From the NCBI RefSeq assembly GCF_000422705.1, contig NZ_AUGO01000013.1:1-64000 (forward strand): a DNA stretch of 64,000 nt, read 5' to 3'. Source of the DNA: Flavobacterium soli DSM 19725 (GTDB lineage: Bacteria > Bacteroidota > Bacteroidia > Flavobacteriales > Flavobacteriaceae). Position numbers and translations under genes: made by a program. The notes beneath the pieces are model-generated. The model was given only the letters and a program-made list of their open reading frames with translations, was not told the DNA's origin and did no database searches. Positions 32,524 through 42,405 of this stretch are shown here, piece after piece (positions within the stretch are counted from its first letter, which is position 1; every line of letters starts with the position of its first letter).

Positions 32524-34899
32524 TTAGAATTTAAAATTGTAGCTGATACCCGGAACAATTCCGAATATCGAAAGACGAACCGCCTCATTCTTTCCTGTAA
32601 GTTCATCCTGACGGAAACTGATGGAAGCGGCATTGTTTCGGCCATAGATATTATAAATACTGAATACCCATTCGCTTTGCCATCCCTTTTTCTTGTCGGG
32701 TTTTGGCGTATAAGTAGCCGAGAAATCCAAGTGGTGGTAGAGGGGAAGTCGGTTTTCATTTCGCAGTCCATAGCTCGGCACCGTGATGCCTTCATATTGG
32801 TAATAGCCATTAGGATAGGTCACTGGCTGTCCAGATTGCAAGGCGAAGTTGGCTCCAAACGACCATTTAGGGCCTAGTTCATAAGCAGCAGTTACGGCAA
32901 TATTGTGCAATTTGTCATAACCTGTCTTGTACCATTTTCCGTCGTTTATACCGGTTTCATTGGCATTTCTACCTGGCGTTTGTTGTTCGGATCGCGAGAG
33001 TGTATAGGAAATCCATCCGTTGAATTTTCCGGTATTTTTCTTGAGCATCATTTCCAATCCGTAGGCACGTTGCTTTCCGTACAGGACAATCTGCTCCATA
33101 AATTCGTTCCCAATCAAATCGGCACCATCAATATAGTCGATTCTGTTTTTTACGGTCTTGTAGAAGGTTTCCAGTTCCAGCGAATAATCATCATTGTGGA
33201 AATTCCTGAAATACCCCAAAGCTACCTGATCGGCAATTTGCGGTTTGATGAATTCGTCGCTTGGTGTCCAGATGTCCAATGGAGTAGGAGATGAGGTGTT
33301 CGAAATCAGCTGCAGGTATTGCACCATCCTGTTGTAGCTGGTCTTGATGGAGGAATCCTCATTTAAGGCATAGGAAATGGCAGCCCTTGGTTCGAAATTA
33401 TCGAAGGAAGTAATGACTTCATTTTTATCATAATAGGTCGACCCGATTGGGGTAGCCTTTTCATAAATCTGGAAGGTTTCGTTGAAATTAACCGCCTGAT
33501 TGTTTTCATATATATTGATGCTGGAATCGCCACCCAGACGGTAGAACATGCTGTAACGCAGTCCATACATCAACGAAAGTTTGTCGGTTAGGGTGTGTTC
33601 TGCTTCAATATAGGCGGCAGGTTCAAAAGCAAATTTCTTGGCAAAAGTTCGTTCATTGATACCCGAACTGGCTGTTAAAGGTTTTATTTCTCCCGGATTA
33701 AAGTTGTAATAAATAGCATTGATACCGTAGGCCAATTTCAATTTGTCCGAAACATAATGCTTGAAATCATATTTAAGATTGAAGTTCTTGATGCCCGATT
33801 CATATTGCATCCCGATAAAATCCAAATCCAAACCATAATAGTAATCACTGTAGATAAACGAAAGATTGGAGAACAATTTATCCGAAAACAAATGGTTCCA
33901 ACGAAGGTTCAAGGTCGAATTTCCATAGACGTTATTGAAAACGTTGCCAATGTCAAAAACATCCCTACCGAAATAGCCTGAAAGATAGAGGTTATTGTTT
34001 TCGCTCAATTTATAGTTCAGCTTTGCATTCATATCATAGAAGTAGGCCGAGTTATCATTATCCGCCAATTTCAAGAACAGATGGGCATAGGAACCACGAC
34101 CGCTTATAAGAAACGAACCTTTGTCTTTTACAATTGGTCCTTCGGCCAAAAGACGGCTCGAGATCAATCCGATACCACCGTTCATGTGAAATTCCTTTGA
34201 GTTTCCATCCCTTTGATAGACATCCAAAACAGAGGAAGCACGACCACCGAAACGGGCCGGAATTCCACCTTTATAGAGTTTCAATTCCTTTATCGCATCG
34301 GCATTAAAAACCGAAAAGAAACCAAAAACGTGTGAGGAATTATAGATGGTAGCTTCGTCCAAAAGGATCAAATTTTGATCGGCAGCTCCACCACGAACAT
34401 TGAAACCGGAGGCTCCTTCGCCAGCATTGGTAACTCCGGGAAGTAACAGGATCGACTTCAAGACATCGACTTCACCCAGAACTACTGGCATTTTCTTGAT
34501 GGTTTCCACCGACAATTTGTTGACACTCATTTCGGGCTTTCGGATATTGGTTTTTCCTTTGTCCGTAACGACTACTTCCTCCAGCTGTTCGCCATCGTTG
34601 CTGAGGGGAACGGATAGTTTCATGTTTTGATTGAGTGAAATTTCCTGGGTTACGGTTGGAAACCCTACATAGCTAATTTCGACAGTGTGGGTTCCTTTTG
34701 GCAAAGTCAGCGAATAGAATCCATATTCGTTTGTGGTAGTTCCGATCTTGAGTTCGGGGACATAAATGTTGACACCAATTAAGGTTTCATTGCTGGAAGC
34801 GTCTGAAATAGTACCGCTGATCGTGAATTTTTCTTGGGAAAAGGAGATTGATGTAAACAGAGAAAAGACAAAAATGAGGCATTTGAATTTAAAATCCAT
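32524..34899 (-). CDS. TonB-dependent receptor with carboxypeptidase-like N-terminal domain
   Basis: A 791-residue outer-membrane receptor. After signal peptide MDFKFKCLIFVFSLFTSISFSQ comes a carboxypeptidase-regulatory-like domain (ISGTISDASSNETLIGVNIYV ... TTTNEYGFYSLTLPKGTHTVEIS), then a plug domain (EEVVVTDKG ... VRGGAADQNLILLDEATIYN), then the 22-strand barrel ending FGIVPGISYNFKF, with the usual terminal aromatic. The plug-barrel order and length are normal. It is the first gene of a unit with DUF4249. The transported compound cannot be told from sequence. Confidence 0.93.
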   Translation of the reverse strand: MDFKFKCLIFVFSLFTSISFSQEKFTISGTISDASSNETLIGVNIYVPELKIGTTTNEYGFYSLTLPKGTHTVEISYVGFPTVTQEISLNQNMKLSVPLSNDGEQLEEVVVTDKGKTNIRKPEMSVNKLSVETIKKMPVVLGEVDVLKSILLLPGVTNAGEGASGFNVRGGAADQNLILLDEATIYNSSHVFGFFSVFNADAIKELKLYKGGIPARFGGRASSVLDVYQRDGNSKEFHMNGGIGLISSRLLAEGPIVKDKGSFLISGRGSYAHLFLKLADNDNSAYFYDMNAKLNYKLSENNNLYLSGYFGRDVFDIGNVFNNVYGNSTLNLRWNHLFSDKLFSNLSFIYSDYYYGLDLDFIGMQYESGIKNFNLKYDFKHYVSDKLKLAYGINAIYYNFNPGEIKPLTASSGINERTFAKKFAFEPAAYIEAEHTLTDKLSLMYGLRYSMFYRLGGDSSINIYENNQAVNFNETFQIYEKATPIGSTYYDKNEVITSFDNFEPRAAISYALNEDSSIKTSYNRMVQYLQLISNTSSPTPLDIWTPSDEFIKPQIADQVALGYFRNFHNDDYSLELETFYKTVKNRIDYIDGADLIGNEFMEQIVLYGKQRAYGLEMMLKKNTGKFNGWISYTLSRSEQQTPGRNANETGINDGKWYKTGYDKLHNIAVTAAYELGPKWSFGANFALQSGQPVTYPNGYYQYEGITVPSYGLRNENRLPLYHHLDFSATYTPKPDKKKGWQSEWVFSIYNIYGRNNAASISFRQDELTGKNEAVRLSIFGIVPGISYNFKF

Positions 34900-35042
34900 T
34901 GTAGTTGATGATGTTTTGATTGATTAGGTATGACGAATTAAACGCTTTAATCGAGCAGATGTTACATCATTTTGAAATATTTAACATTCTAAAAACTACA
35001 ATAGCTATTTTGGAGTATAAGGAGTCCTAGTATTGGCGAGAA

Positions 35043-37490
35043 TTAGTTGCTATATTTTTGTATGATTCTATAAAGTTCTTGTAGTTTGAACGGTTTCGAG
35101 ATATAATCGTTCATGCCAAAGCTGATACATTTTTCTTTTTCTCCTGTCATAACATGGGCCGTCATGGCAATGATTGGAATAGCCTTGTTTACTTCGGCTC
35201 TTATGTTTTGGGATGCGGTGTAGCCATCCATTATGGGCATTTGGATGTCCATTAATACTAGGTCATAATGTCCATATCGGAGCATTTCAACTGCAATTGC
35301 ACCATTTTCTGCGATATCTATAGCACATCCAAATCGAGTCAGTACATTTTTTGCAAGGAGTTGGTTTAAGGAATTGTCTTCTGCCAATAATATTTTGATC
35401 TCTCTGTCGAATTTTTCCAATTTCAAGATCGTTTCTAACTCTAATTTCTCGGTTTCAATTTTTAGATTTTCATTTTCTATTTTATAGGAAAGGGTAATCA
35501 TAAATTCTGTTCCCTCGTTCTCGGTACTGTCAATTTTTATGGTTCCCTTTTGCATATGAACAAGGTTTTTTACAATAGACAATCCGAGACCACTTCCTCC
35601 AAAATCCCTGGTGGTTTCGGCACTTGCTTGAACAAATCTTTCGAAGATTTCATTTTGCATATCTTTAGGGATACCTTTTCCTGTATCTTTTACTGATAAC
35701 ATGATTGTGGCCAAATCATTTTCAATCGAAAGTACTGTGATCGTGACTTTGATGCTTCCTTTTTCGGTAAACTTAATTGCATTACCAATGAGATTGATTA
35801 GAATTTGCGTTAACCGTGTTGGGTCGCCAATGATGAGGTTGGGCATTTTTTTATCGATGGTAAGGTCAAAACTCAAACCTTTCTCATCGGCTTTAGCAGT
35901 AAACATTATCATTACTGACTGCATTAAATCATTTATCTTAAATGGTATCTTTTCTAAAAGCAACATTCCGGCTTCTATTTTCGAATAATCTAGGATATCA
36001 TTGATGAGTACAAGCAGATTTTCGCCACTCGATTTTATATAATTGAGGTATTCTTTATTGGTTTCGTTCAGATCGTTTTTGTCAATTAGATTGGTGAAAC
36101 CAATAATTGCATTCATAGGAGTGCGAATTTCGTGGCTCATATTGGCCATGAAGCGTTCTTTTGTTTTTGAAGCTTCGACAATTTTTTCTTCTAGCTCTTT
36201 TCGCTCCGTAATATCATAAATTATGGTAAGTCCGTATTTTTTATCCAAAACCTCAATCGTTTCAGAAGATAATAGACCTGCTTTTTTTATTCCCTTTTTA
36301 GTATAATAGGTGATTTCATAATTACTGAGTCGGCCTTTTTTTATGAGTAATGAAATTAGCTTTTCTCGGTCTTCCGGCGAAATCAATCCAAGCTCAACAG
36401 CTGTTTTCCCGGCTACTTCTGTCATGGTGTAGCCTGTTAGCTTAGAAAAGCCTTTATTGACTTCCAAATATTGTTTGGTATCAATATCAGATAAAATCAT
36501 TCCAGCAGGATTCATGTGAAAAATCTTGAAAAACTTTTCTTCGCTACTTTCTAGTTCTTTTGTACGTTCCTTTATGATTTCCTCTAGCGAATTGTTTAGC
36601 TGCAAAAGTGAATCTTCGGCTTGGGATCGCTTTAAATCTATTCTATTCAAGTATAGGGCAGTTCTTCCAAGAATAATTAAAGTTACCAATATAAACGAAA
36701 GCATAAATAACGTGATGCCCAATTCTACTGAAATAGCACCGTATCTATTAGACAATATGTGAAAAAAACCAAGAAGAACAATTGCAATTGTAGAAATGGG
36801 AAAGATCTTTCGAACCACTATATTCCCAATCCTATTTCCAATAAAAAGCGACGTAATCCCATAATTGGGATGTAGCAGTGTGGCGGCAATAGAGGAGATA
36901 AAAAACAATAGGGCTGTAGGGATAGCCATCGATTCGAAACGAGTAAAGCTATGAAAAGCAGGTACACCATATAAATATCCAATGATTGCTATAAAAGAAA
37001 TCAAGCTTACGATATGAAAAGCATATTGGGCACTACTTTTTAAAACCCTATTGTTTGACCGTATCATTAAAAAAGCCAACGAAAAAGCTGTAAAACTGAA
37101 GGAAGTTGTTCTTGACATTCTTCCTGGGAAGGGAGTATCTAGCAAGTGACCCTTGGTATCCTGCATTAACAATTCGTCGAGTACATAATCTACCTCAAAT
37201 ATGCTAGCTAAAAGTGTTGAAAAACCAATGGCAAATACCACAACGGACAATAGATAATAAAGCGTCACATAGAACCTTTCTTTTTGTATACTGGAAAAAA
37301 GTATCCATCCTAGTAGAAAAACACATAAAGCACTATTAAATTTCATAGTACTGAAGCCCGGTACCACGCTTTTTAAAATTTCAATATGAAGAAACCAACC
37401 CAATAGCACTGTTAAGCTAAAAAGTATGTTAACAAGTAATACTATCTTAATTACAAAATCAAATCTTGATTTTCTAGGATTTGCTATCAT
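35043..37490 (-). CDS. Hybrid sensor histidine kinase/response regulator
   Basis: An 815-residue membrane kinase. The first ~290 residues form about eight membrane segments (e.g. IVLLVNILFSLTVLLGWFL, SLISFIAIIGYLYGVPAF). A coiled linker (SLEEIIKERTKELESSEEKF) leads into a PAS domain (residues ~325-430), then HisKA with phospho-acceptor H453 (MANMSHEIRTPMNAIIGF), a HATPase domain (LINLIGNAIKFTEKG, DTGKGIPKDM, GGSGLGLSIVKNLV) and a C-terminal receiver domain with D748 (YDLVLMDIQMPIMDGY) and KPF at the end. It probably phosphorylates its own receiver; no downstream transfer partner is adjacent. A good promoter is visible upstream. Confidence 0.95.
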   Translation of the reverse strand: MIANPRKSRFDFVIKIVLLVNILFSLTVLLGWFLHIEILKSVVPGFSTMKFNSALCVFLLGWILFSSIQKERFYVTLYYLLSVVVFAIGFSTLLASIFEVDYVLDELLMQDTKGHLLDTPFPGRMSRTTSFSFTAFSLAFLMIRSNNRVLKSSAQYAFHIVSLISFIAIIGYLYGVPAFHSFTRFESMAIPTALLFFISSIAATLLHPNYGITSLFIGNRIGNIVVRKIFPISTIAIVLLGFFHILSNRYGAISVELGITLFMLSFILVTLIILGRTALYLNRIDLKRSQAEDSLLQLNNSLEEIIKERTKELESSEEKFFKIFHMNPAGMILSDIDTKQYLEVNKGFSKLTGYTMTEVAGKTAVELGLISPEDREKLISLLIKKGRLSNYEITYYTKKGIKKAGLLSSETIEVLDKKYGLTIIYDITERKELEEKIVEASKTKERFMANMSHEIRTPMNAIIGFTNLIDKNDLNETNKEYLNYIKSSGENLLVLINDILDYSKIEAGMLLLEKIPFKINDLMQSVMIMFTAKADEKGLSFDLTIDKKMPNLIIGDPTRLTQILINLIGNAIKFTEKGSIKVTITVLSIENDLATIMLSVKDTGKGIPKDMQNEIFERFVQASAETTRDFGGSGLGLSIVKNLVHMQKGTIKIDSTENEGTEFMITLSYKIENENLKIETEKLELETILKLEKFDREIKILLAEDNSLNQLLAKNVLTRFGCAIDIAENGAIAVEMLRYGHYDLVLMDIQMPIMDGYTASQNIRAEVNKAIPIIAMTAHVMTGEKEKCISFGMNDYISKPFKLQELYRIIQKYSN

Positions 37491-37548
37491 GTTTTAAAAG
37501 GAGCCTGAAAGACAATAGAGATTTGCTTCTATACAGCCAGCCAGCGGA

Positions 37549-37578
37549 CAAAGTTAGTTTTTAAAATGTAGTTTTCAA
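37549..37578 (-). promoter_or_regulatory. Bacteroidota-type promoter of the hybrid kinase gene
   Basis: On the minus strand TTG, 19 bases, TAACTTTG, an exact match to the TTG/TAnnTTTG pattern. Predicted start of transcription near 37544, about 55 bases before the ATG. Confidence 0.7.
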
Positions 37579-37678
37579 AAAAAATAAGAATTCGATCTAC
37601 TTAAATTTTTTGTTTTTGTTTTTTATTTTTATATACGTATAAGTTTACTGAAAAGTTTATTATGGAACTCGCTATAAC

Positions 37679-37708
37679 GGTTCATCCTCAAAAATCTACA
37701 ATTCAGTA
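37679..37708. repeat. 30-bp direct repeat, copy 1
   Basis: Matches 39931-39960 at 26 of 30 positions (shared GTTCATCCT and ACAATTCAGTA). Lies 61 bases upstream of the TonB receptor start. Confidence 0.7.
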
Positions 37709-37768
37709 ATCATTACTTTTTTTTGCTTCAAATACTTCCCAACTTTGCTTCATCAAAAAAACATAATC

Positions 37769-39922
37769 ATGAAAGGAATCTTTACTTTTTTATTTTTAAT
37801 CGTTTCAATTTCAGTTTTTTCTCAAACCAAAATTTCGGGAAAAGTAGTGGACGAAAAAGGACTTCCGTTAGAAGGAGCTAACATTTTTATTGAAGGAACT
37901 TATGATGGAACGGCAAGTGATGCTGATGGAAATTTTTCTTTCACCACTACTGCAACTGGAACACAAATCTTGAAAATCACCTTTTTAACGTATGAAAGTT
38001 TTACAGAGACCTTTATAGTAGAAAATTTCAAATCGAAAACTATAAAATTAAAGGAAAGTATGAACAGTCTTGATGCTGTGGTCATCAATGCAGGAACACT
38101 TGAAGCGGGAGATAAGGCTCGGGTTTCGGTGCTGAAACCGTTGGATATCGTGACAACGGCGGGATCTGCTGGAGATATTATTGCCGCTTTGCAATCGCTT
38201 CCAGGGACACAAACCGTTGGTGAAAGTGGTCGTTTGTTCGTTCGTGGTGGTGAAGCCGATGAAACCCAAACCTTTGTTGATGGTCTTCGAGTGGCCCAGC
38301 CTTATGGTGCTTCCGCAAATAATATCCCAACTCGTGGTAGATTTTCTCCTTTTCTTTTCAGTGGCATTTCGTTTTCTACAGGTGGATATTCTGCAGAATA
38401 TGGAGAGGCTTTGTCCAGCGTTTTATTATTGAATACTCAGGACGAACCGGTTCAGGAAGAAACCGATATCTCACTAATGACAGTTGGTCTAGGACTTAGC
38501 AACACTCAAAAATGGGAGAAAAGTTCACTTACGTTGAATACGGCTTATGTAGATTTGGCTCCTTATCAGCTTGCTGTTCCACAAGCCGTAGATTGGAACC
38601 GAGCTTATCAATCATTATCGGGTGAAGCGGTTTATCGCTATCAATTTAATAGTGGCTTGCTGAAATTTTACACCGCTTTTGAAGCTGCACGTTTCGATTT
38701 GAACCAAGAAAATATCAATACGACAGAAAAAAACAGAGTGAACCTGAACAATAATAATCTATACCTCAATACTTCCTTCAATGGCGTACTTGCTGGTACC
38801 TGGGACATTACAACAGGTTTGAGTTATGGCTATGGGCAAAATAAGATTGGTTTGGACCTTGACGATGTGGAGAATACGGAACATGCTTCTCATTTGAAAC
38901 TGAAAGTCAGCAACAAATTTTCTGACCGTATAAAATTGTCGATTGGAGCCGATTATTTTATCACCCAATTTGATGAATCATTCAAAGAAAATTTGGGAGA
39001 TAGTTTTTTATCAGGCTACGATGCCAATATTGCTGCAGCCTATTCTGAAATGGATATTTTTTTCTCTAAGAAACTAGCTGCAAAAGTAGGCTTCAGAGCA
39101 TCAAACAATGATCTATTGGATGAGTTTAATCTTTCACCAAGAGCTTCGTTAGCCTATAAAACGGGAAAATTCAGTCAGTTTTCATTTGCCTATGGCGATT
39201 TTGTTCAGGCTCCACGTGCCGATTATTTGAAATATACCAGTCAACTGGAAACTGAAAACACAGCCCATTATATTTTGAATTATTCTTACAATAGACAGGG
39301 AAAAACGTTTAGGGCTGAAGCTTACTATAAAAAGTACAATAACCTAGTCAAGTTTGATACTCCAACGGCTCAATTCAATTCTGTTTATGAAAATTCGGGT
39401 TCAGGATATGCAAAAGGGTTGGATTTATTTTGGAGAGACAATAAAACATTCAAGAACCTGGAATATTGGATTTCCTATTCTTTTATTGACACCCAAAGGG
39501 ATTATCGCAACTTTCCCATTCAGGCAACGCCAAGTTTTGTAGCCAAGCATACGGCTTCGGTTGTCACCAAATATTGGATCAACAGTTTACGTTCGCAGCT
39601 AGGATTGACCCACAATTTCAATTCAGGTCGTCCTTTTGAAAACCCAAACAAAGCAGGCTTTATGAATGGCAAAACCAAAGATTTTCATAACCTGAATTTG
39701 AGTTGGGCTTATTTGATGAGTCCTCAAAAGATTCTCTATCTCTCGGTTTCGAATGTTTTAGGAACCCAAAATGTTTTCGGATATGAATTTGCAAACACTC
39801 CAGATGCCAATGGTGTTTTTAACAGCAAACCAATAGTGCCAACAGCCGACCGATTCATTTTCGTAGGTTTCTTTTGGACCATCAGCAAGGATAAGAAAAC
39901 CAATCAATTGGATAATTTATAA
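37769..39922 (+). CDS. TonB-dependent receptor with carboxypeptidase-like domain
   Basis: A 717-residue outer-membrane receptor from the ATG at 37769; the upstream TTG at 37745 is ignored because the signal peptide MKGIFTFLFLIVSISVFSQ starts at the ATG. Domains: carboxypeptidase-like (ISGKVVDEKGLPLEGANIFIE ... SDADGNFSF), plug (VVINAGTLEAGDKARVSVLKP ... GRLFVRGGEADETQTFVDG) and barrel (YSAEYGEALSSVLLLNTQDE ... FIFVGFFWTISKDKK). It stands apart from any DUF4249 or SusD gene. The next gene, a small exported protein 132 bases downstream, shares a 30-bp upstream repeat and may be co-regulated. Confidence 0.93.
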   Translation: MKGIFTFLFLIVSISVFSQTKISGKVVDEKGLPLEGANIFIEGTYDGTASDADGNFSFTTTATGTQILKITFLTYESFTETFIVENFKSKTIKLKESMNSLDAVVINAGTLEAGDKARVSVLKPLDIVTTAGSAGDIIAALQSLPGTQTVGESGRLFVRGGEADETQTFVDGLRVAQPYGASANNIPTRGRFSPFLFSGISFSTGGYSAEYGEALSSVLLLNTQDEPVQEETDISLMTVGLGLSNTQKWEKSSLTLNTAYVDLAPYQLAVPQAVDWNRAYQSLSGEAVYRYQFNSGLLKFYTAFEAARFDLNQENINTTEKNRVNLNNNNLYLNTSFNGVLAGTWDITTGLSYGYGQNKIGLDLDDVENTEHASHLKLKVSNKFSDRIKLSIGADYFITQFDESFKENLGDSFLSGYDANIAAAYSEMDIFFSKKLAAKVGFRASNNDLLDEFNLSPRASLAYKTGKFSQFSFAYGDFVQAPRADYLKYTSQLETENTAHYILNYSYNRQGKTFRAEAYYKKYNNLVKFDTPTAQFNSVYENSGSGYAKGLDLFWRDNKTFKNLEYWISYSFIDTQRDYRNFPIQATPSFVAKHTASVVTKYWINSLRSQLGLTHNFNSGRPFENPNKAGFMNGKTKDFHNLNLSWAYLMSPQKILYLSVSNVLGTQNVFGYEFANTPDANGVFNSKPIVPTADRFIFVGFFWTISKDKKTNQLDNL

Positions 39923-39930
39923 ACCGTTAC

Positions 39931-39960
39931 AGTTCATCCTTAAAAATTGACAATTCAGTA
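39931..39960. repeat. 30-bp direct repeat, copy 2
   Basis: Second copy of the sequence at 37679-37708, 95 bases upstream of the 40055 gene. Confidence 0.7.
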
Positions 39961-39991
39961 GGTTTTAATTTTATAGTACAACGTTCAAGCT

Positions 39992-39999
39992 TACTTTTG
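39992..39999 (+). promoter_or_regulatory. Candidate -7 element for the 40055 gene
   Basis: TACTTTTG fits TAnnTTTG; no TTG at -33. It is enclosed by an inverted repeat GTTCAA...TTGAAC (39983-40002). Confidence 0.4.
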
Positions 40000-40054
40000 A
40001 ACTGTAAATTAAAAGTTTCAATCATCAAAACACTAACAATCAAAAATTAATATC

Positions 40055-40684
40055 ATGAAAAAAATTATCATTACCATCGTTTTATTTGCAACAGCATTAG
40101 TAAGTGCACAATCACAGTTTGAGCAAGGAATGGGAAAGGCATTTCAGCTTTGGGGCGAAGGAAAACCTGCAGAAGCTTCGGCAATGTTTGAACGAATCGC
40201 TTCGGCCGAAAAGAATTCTTGGCTTCCTAATTATTATGTAGCTTTAGTGAACACCACAACGGCTTTCCAGAGTTTAGGCGATAAGGAAAAAGTTGCCCCT
40301 CTATTGGATAAAGCTCAAGAAGCTTTGGATATCGAATTTATCAAGCATCCTGAAAATCCTGAAATCCTTGTAATGCAAGCGATGATTTATACCGCTTGGG
40401 TAGCATATGATCCGATGACAAATGCCATGAAATATTCACCAAAAGTGATGGAAATGTATGCAAAAGCTGGAAAGATCGCACCCGAAAATCCAAGGGTAGT
40501 TTTCGGTCAAGCCGAATTTGAAATTGGTGGAGCACGTTATTTCGGACAAGATACTTCGGCAATGTGTGCTCAAATTGACAAAGCAATCGGTCTTTTTGCT
40601 ACTTTTAAACCAGAAACAGCTTTCCATCCAAATTGGGGGTTAGACAGGGCATTGGAAGCTCAAAAGGAATGCAATAAAAAATAA
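40055..40684 (+). CDS. Small exported TPR-like protein
   Basis: A 209-residue exported protein (signal peptide MKKIIITIVLFATALVSAQ). The mature part is helical with TPR-like pairs (GMGKAFQLWGEGKPAEASAMFERIAS, YYVALVNTTTAFQSLGDKEKVAPLLDKAQEAL) and two conserved-looking Cys near the end. It probably sits in the periplasm. It follows the TonB receptor gene and precedes a LytS-type kinase by 24 bases, so it may be the first gene of that operon. Such small TPR proteins often accompany TonB receptors in flavobacteria. Specific role unknown. Confidence 0.8.
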   Translation: MKKIIITIVLFATALVSAQSQFEQGMGKAFQLWGEGKPAEASAMFERIASAEKNSWLPNYYVALVNTTTAFQSLGDKEKVAPLLDKAQEALDIEFIKHPENPEILVMQAMIYTAWVAYDPMTNAMKYSPKVMEMYAKAGKIAPENPRVVFGQAEFEIGGARYFGQDTSAMCAQIDKAIGLFATFKPETAFHPNWGLDRALEAQKECNKK

Positions 40685-40708
40685 GAATAAGTAATAAAAA
40701 ATAAAACA

Positions 40709-42067
40709 GTGCAAAAAGTAATCCAATATGTTTTCAAGACGGTAATCACGGGCTTTATTGTGAGTTGTGTTATCATGGGTATCATGTTTATAATAGAGGC
40801 ATTGTTTGGAAGGAAATTTTCTTTGGATGCAGATCTTTTTGAAGAAATGGGCTACTATTGCTTGTATGGAATTGTTCTCACATTGATCAACTCGGCTTAT
40901 TTTGATTATTTGAACCATAAAGTAGTTTGGGGAAATTATAAAAAAGTTAGAGTTTTAATAGGTGTTGTAGGAAGTATTACCCTTACCATTGGAGGAATTT
41001 TCTTGATCAGAATGTTTATGTCGGTAGTAATCTTGAAAAATACTTTAGAAAACTTTCTTTCAAAAGAATCTCCACGATTTTATGTAATAGCCTTGATTAT
41101 CACAATGGTGATGAGCTTATTTTTTCACCTGATTTATTATTATAAGAAAGCACAGGAAAATAAAGTAAAGGAACAAAAAATCATTGCAGGAACGGCTTCT
41201 GCCAAATTTGAAAGCCTGAAAAACCAAATCGATCCACATTTCCTTTTTAATAGCCTGAACGTTCTAAGTTCTTTGATCGAAGAAAATCCCGATAATGCAC
41301 AACGTTTCACGACTTCGCTTTCTAAAATCTACCGCTATGTTTTGGAACAAAAAGACAAAGAACTGGTTTCGGTTGAAGAAGAATTGGCTTTCGCCAAAAC
41401 CTATATGAACTTGCTCAAGATGCGTTTTGAAAATAGTTTGTTCTATGAACTTCCTGCAAATGTTTCGAATCCAGAAGCCAAAGTGGTGCCACTTTCGCTG
41501 CAATTATTATTAGAAAACACCGTGAAACACAACGTGGTAAGTGAACAAAGGCCTTTGCATATCAGGATTTTGGACAAAGGTGATTATCTGGTAATTCAAA
41601 ACGATTATCAAAAAAAGGAAGTCCTGCAGGACAGGCAAGGTGTTGGTTTACAAAACATCATCAACAGATATGGGATCATAACTAGCAGAAAGGTTTTGAT
41701 CGAACAAAATGAAAAAGAATTTTCGGTTAGCATCCCGATATTAACTAAACAAATATCCGTTATGGAAACAAATAATAGCAACGACGAAAAAAATATGTAT
41801 TTGAAGGCCCAAAAAAGGGTGGAAGACATCAAAGGGTTTTATGGTCACCTGAGTTCTTTTGTGATTGTTAATATTGGATTGGCGATTTTAAATTTAATTT
41901 CGAGTCCATCACATCTTTGGTTTTTTTATCCCTTGATAGGATGGGGAATTGGCCTTGTGGCACATGGCATGACGGTTTTCAATTATATGCCTTTTTTGAA
42001 TAGTGATTGGGAGGAGAAAAAAATCCAGGAAATCATGCGAAAAGAAAAAAATAACAAGTGGAATTAA
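40709..42067 (+). CDS. LytS-family sensor histidine kinase fused to a 2TM module
   Basis: A 452-residue membrane protein starting with GTG at 40709. Four membrane segments lie in residues ~10-140. The kinase core follows: FESLKNQIDPHFLFNSLNVLSSLI (phospho-acceptor H177), SKIYRYVLEQKDKELVSVEEEL, and an HATPase-type N-box (QLLLENTVKHNVV). After the ATPase domain, residues ~358-452 form a 2TM domain (AQKRVEDIKGFYGHL ... SHLWFFYPLIGWGIGLVAHGM ... SDWEEKKIQEIM), which is repeated as two separate genes next door. This domain fusion is unusual. The LytTR regulator partner lies three genes downstream. Confidence 0.9.
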   Translation: MQKVIQYVFKTVITGFIVSCVIMGIMFIIEALFGRKFSLDADLFEEMGYYCLYGIVLTLINSAYFDYLNHKVVWGNYKKVRVLIGVVGSITLTIGGIFLIRMFMSVVILKNTLENFLSKESPRFYVIALIITMVMSLFFHLIYYYKKAQENKVKEQKIIAGTASAKFESLKNQIDPHFLFNSLNVLSSLIEENPDNAQRFTTSLSKIYRYVLEQKDKELVSVEEELAFAKTYMNLLKMRFENSLFYELPANVSNPEAKVVPLSLQLLLENTVKHNVVSEQRPLHIRILDKGDYLVIQNDYQKKEVLQDRQGVGLQNIINRYGIITSRKVLIEQNEKEFSVSIPILTKQISVMETNNSNDEKNMYLKAQKRVEDIKGFYGHLSSFVIVNIGLAILNLISSPSHLWFFYPLIGWGIGLVAHGMTVFNYMPFLNSDWEEKKIQEIMRKEKNNKWN

Positions 42068-42078
42068 TCAGTAGTAGT

Positions 42079-42393
42079 ATGGAAAAGTATGATGAATTTG
42101 AAGAATATCGATATGAAAAGGCCAAAAGAAAAGCCAAGGAAATAAGAGGTTTTTATTATAATTTAGTTTGCTATTGTATTGTTATTCCTGTATTGATTTT
42201 TATAAATCTCACCTTTGTTCCACATTTTCATTGGTTTTGGTTTTCACTAATTGGATGGGGAACCGGTATTTTAGTACATGGAGTTTCAGCTTTTGAGTTA
42301 AATCCCTTCTTGGGGAAAAACTGGGAAGAAAAAAAGCTACAACAATTGATTGAAGAAGAAAAACGAAAACAAGCTAGAAAAAACAATAATTAA
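42079..42393 (+). CDS. 2TM domain-containing protein
   Basis: A 104-residue two-helix membrane protein (MEKYDEFEEYRYEKAKRKA ... IRGFYYNLVCYC ... FHWFWFSLIGWGTGILVHGV ... NWEEKKLQQLI). The ATG at 42079 is 11 bases after the kinase stop and is preferred over an upstream GTG inside the kinase gene. It is a stand-alone version of the kinase C-terminal module. Probably sets or signals at the inner membrane; mechanism unknown. Confidence 0.85.
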   Translation: MEKYDEFEEYRYEKAKRKAKEIRGFYYNLVCYCIVIPVLIFINLTFVPHFHWFWFSLIGWGTGILVHGVSAFELNPFLGKNWEEKKLQQLIEEEKRKQARKNNN

Positions 42394-42405
42394 AACATAA
42401 ATAAA

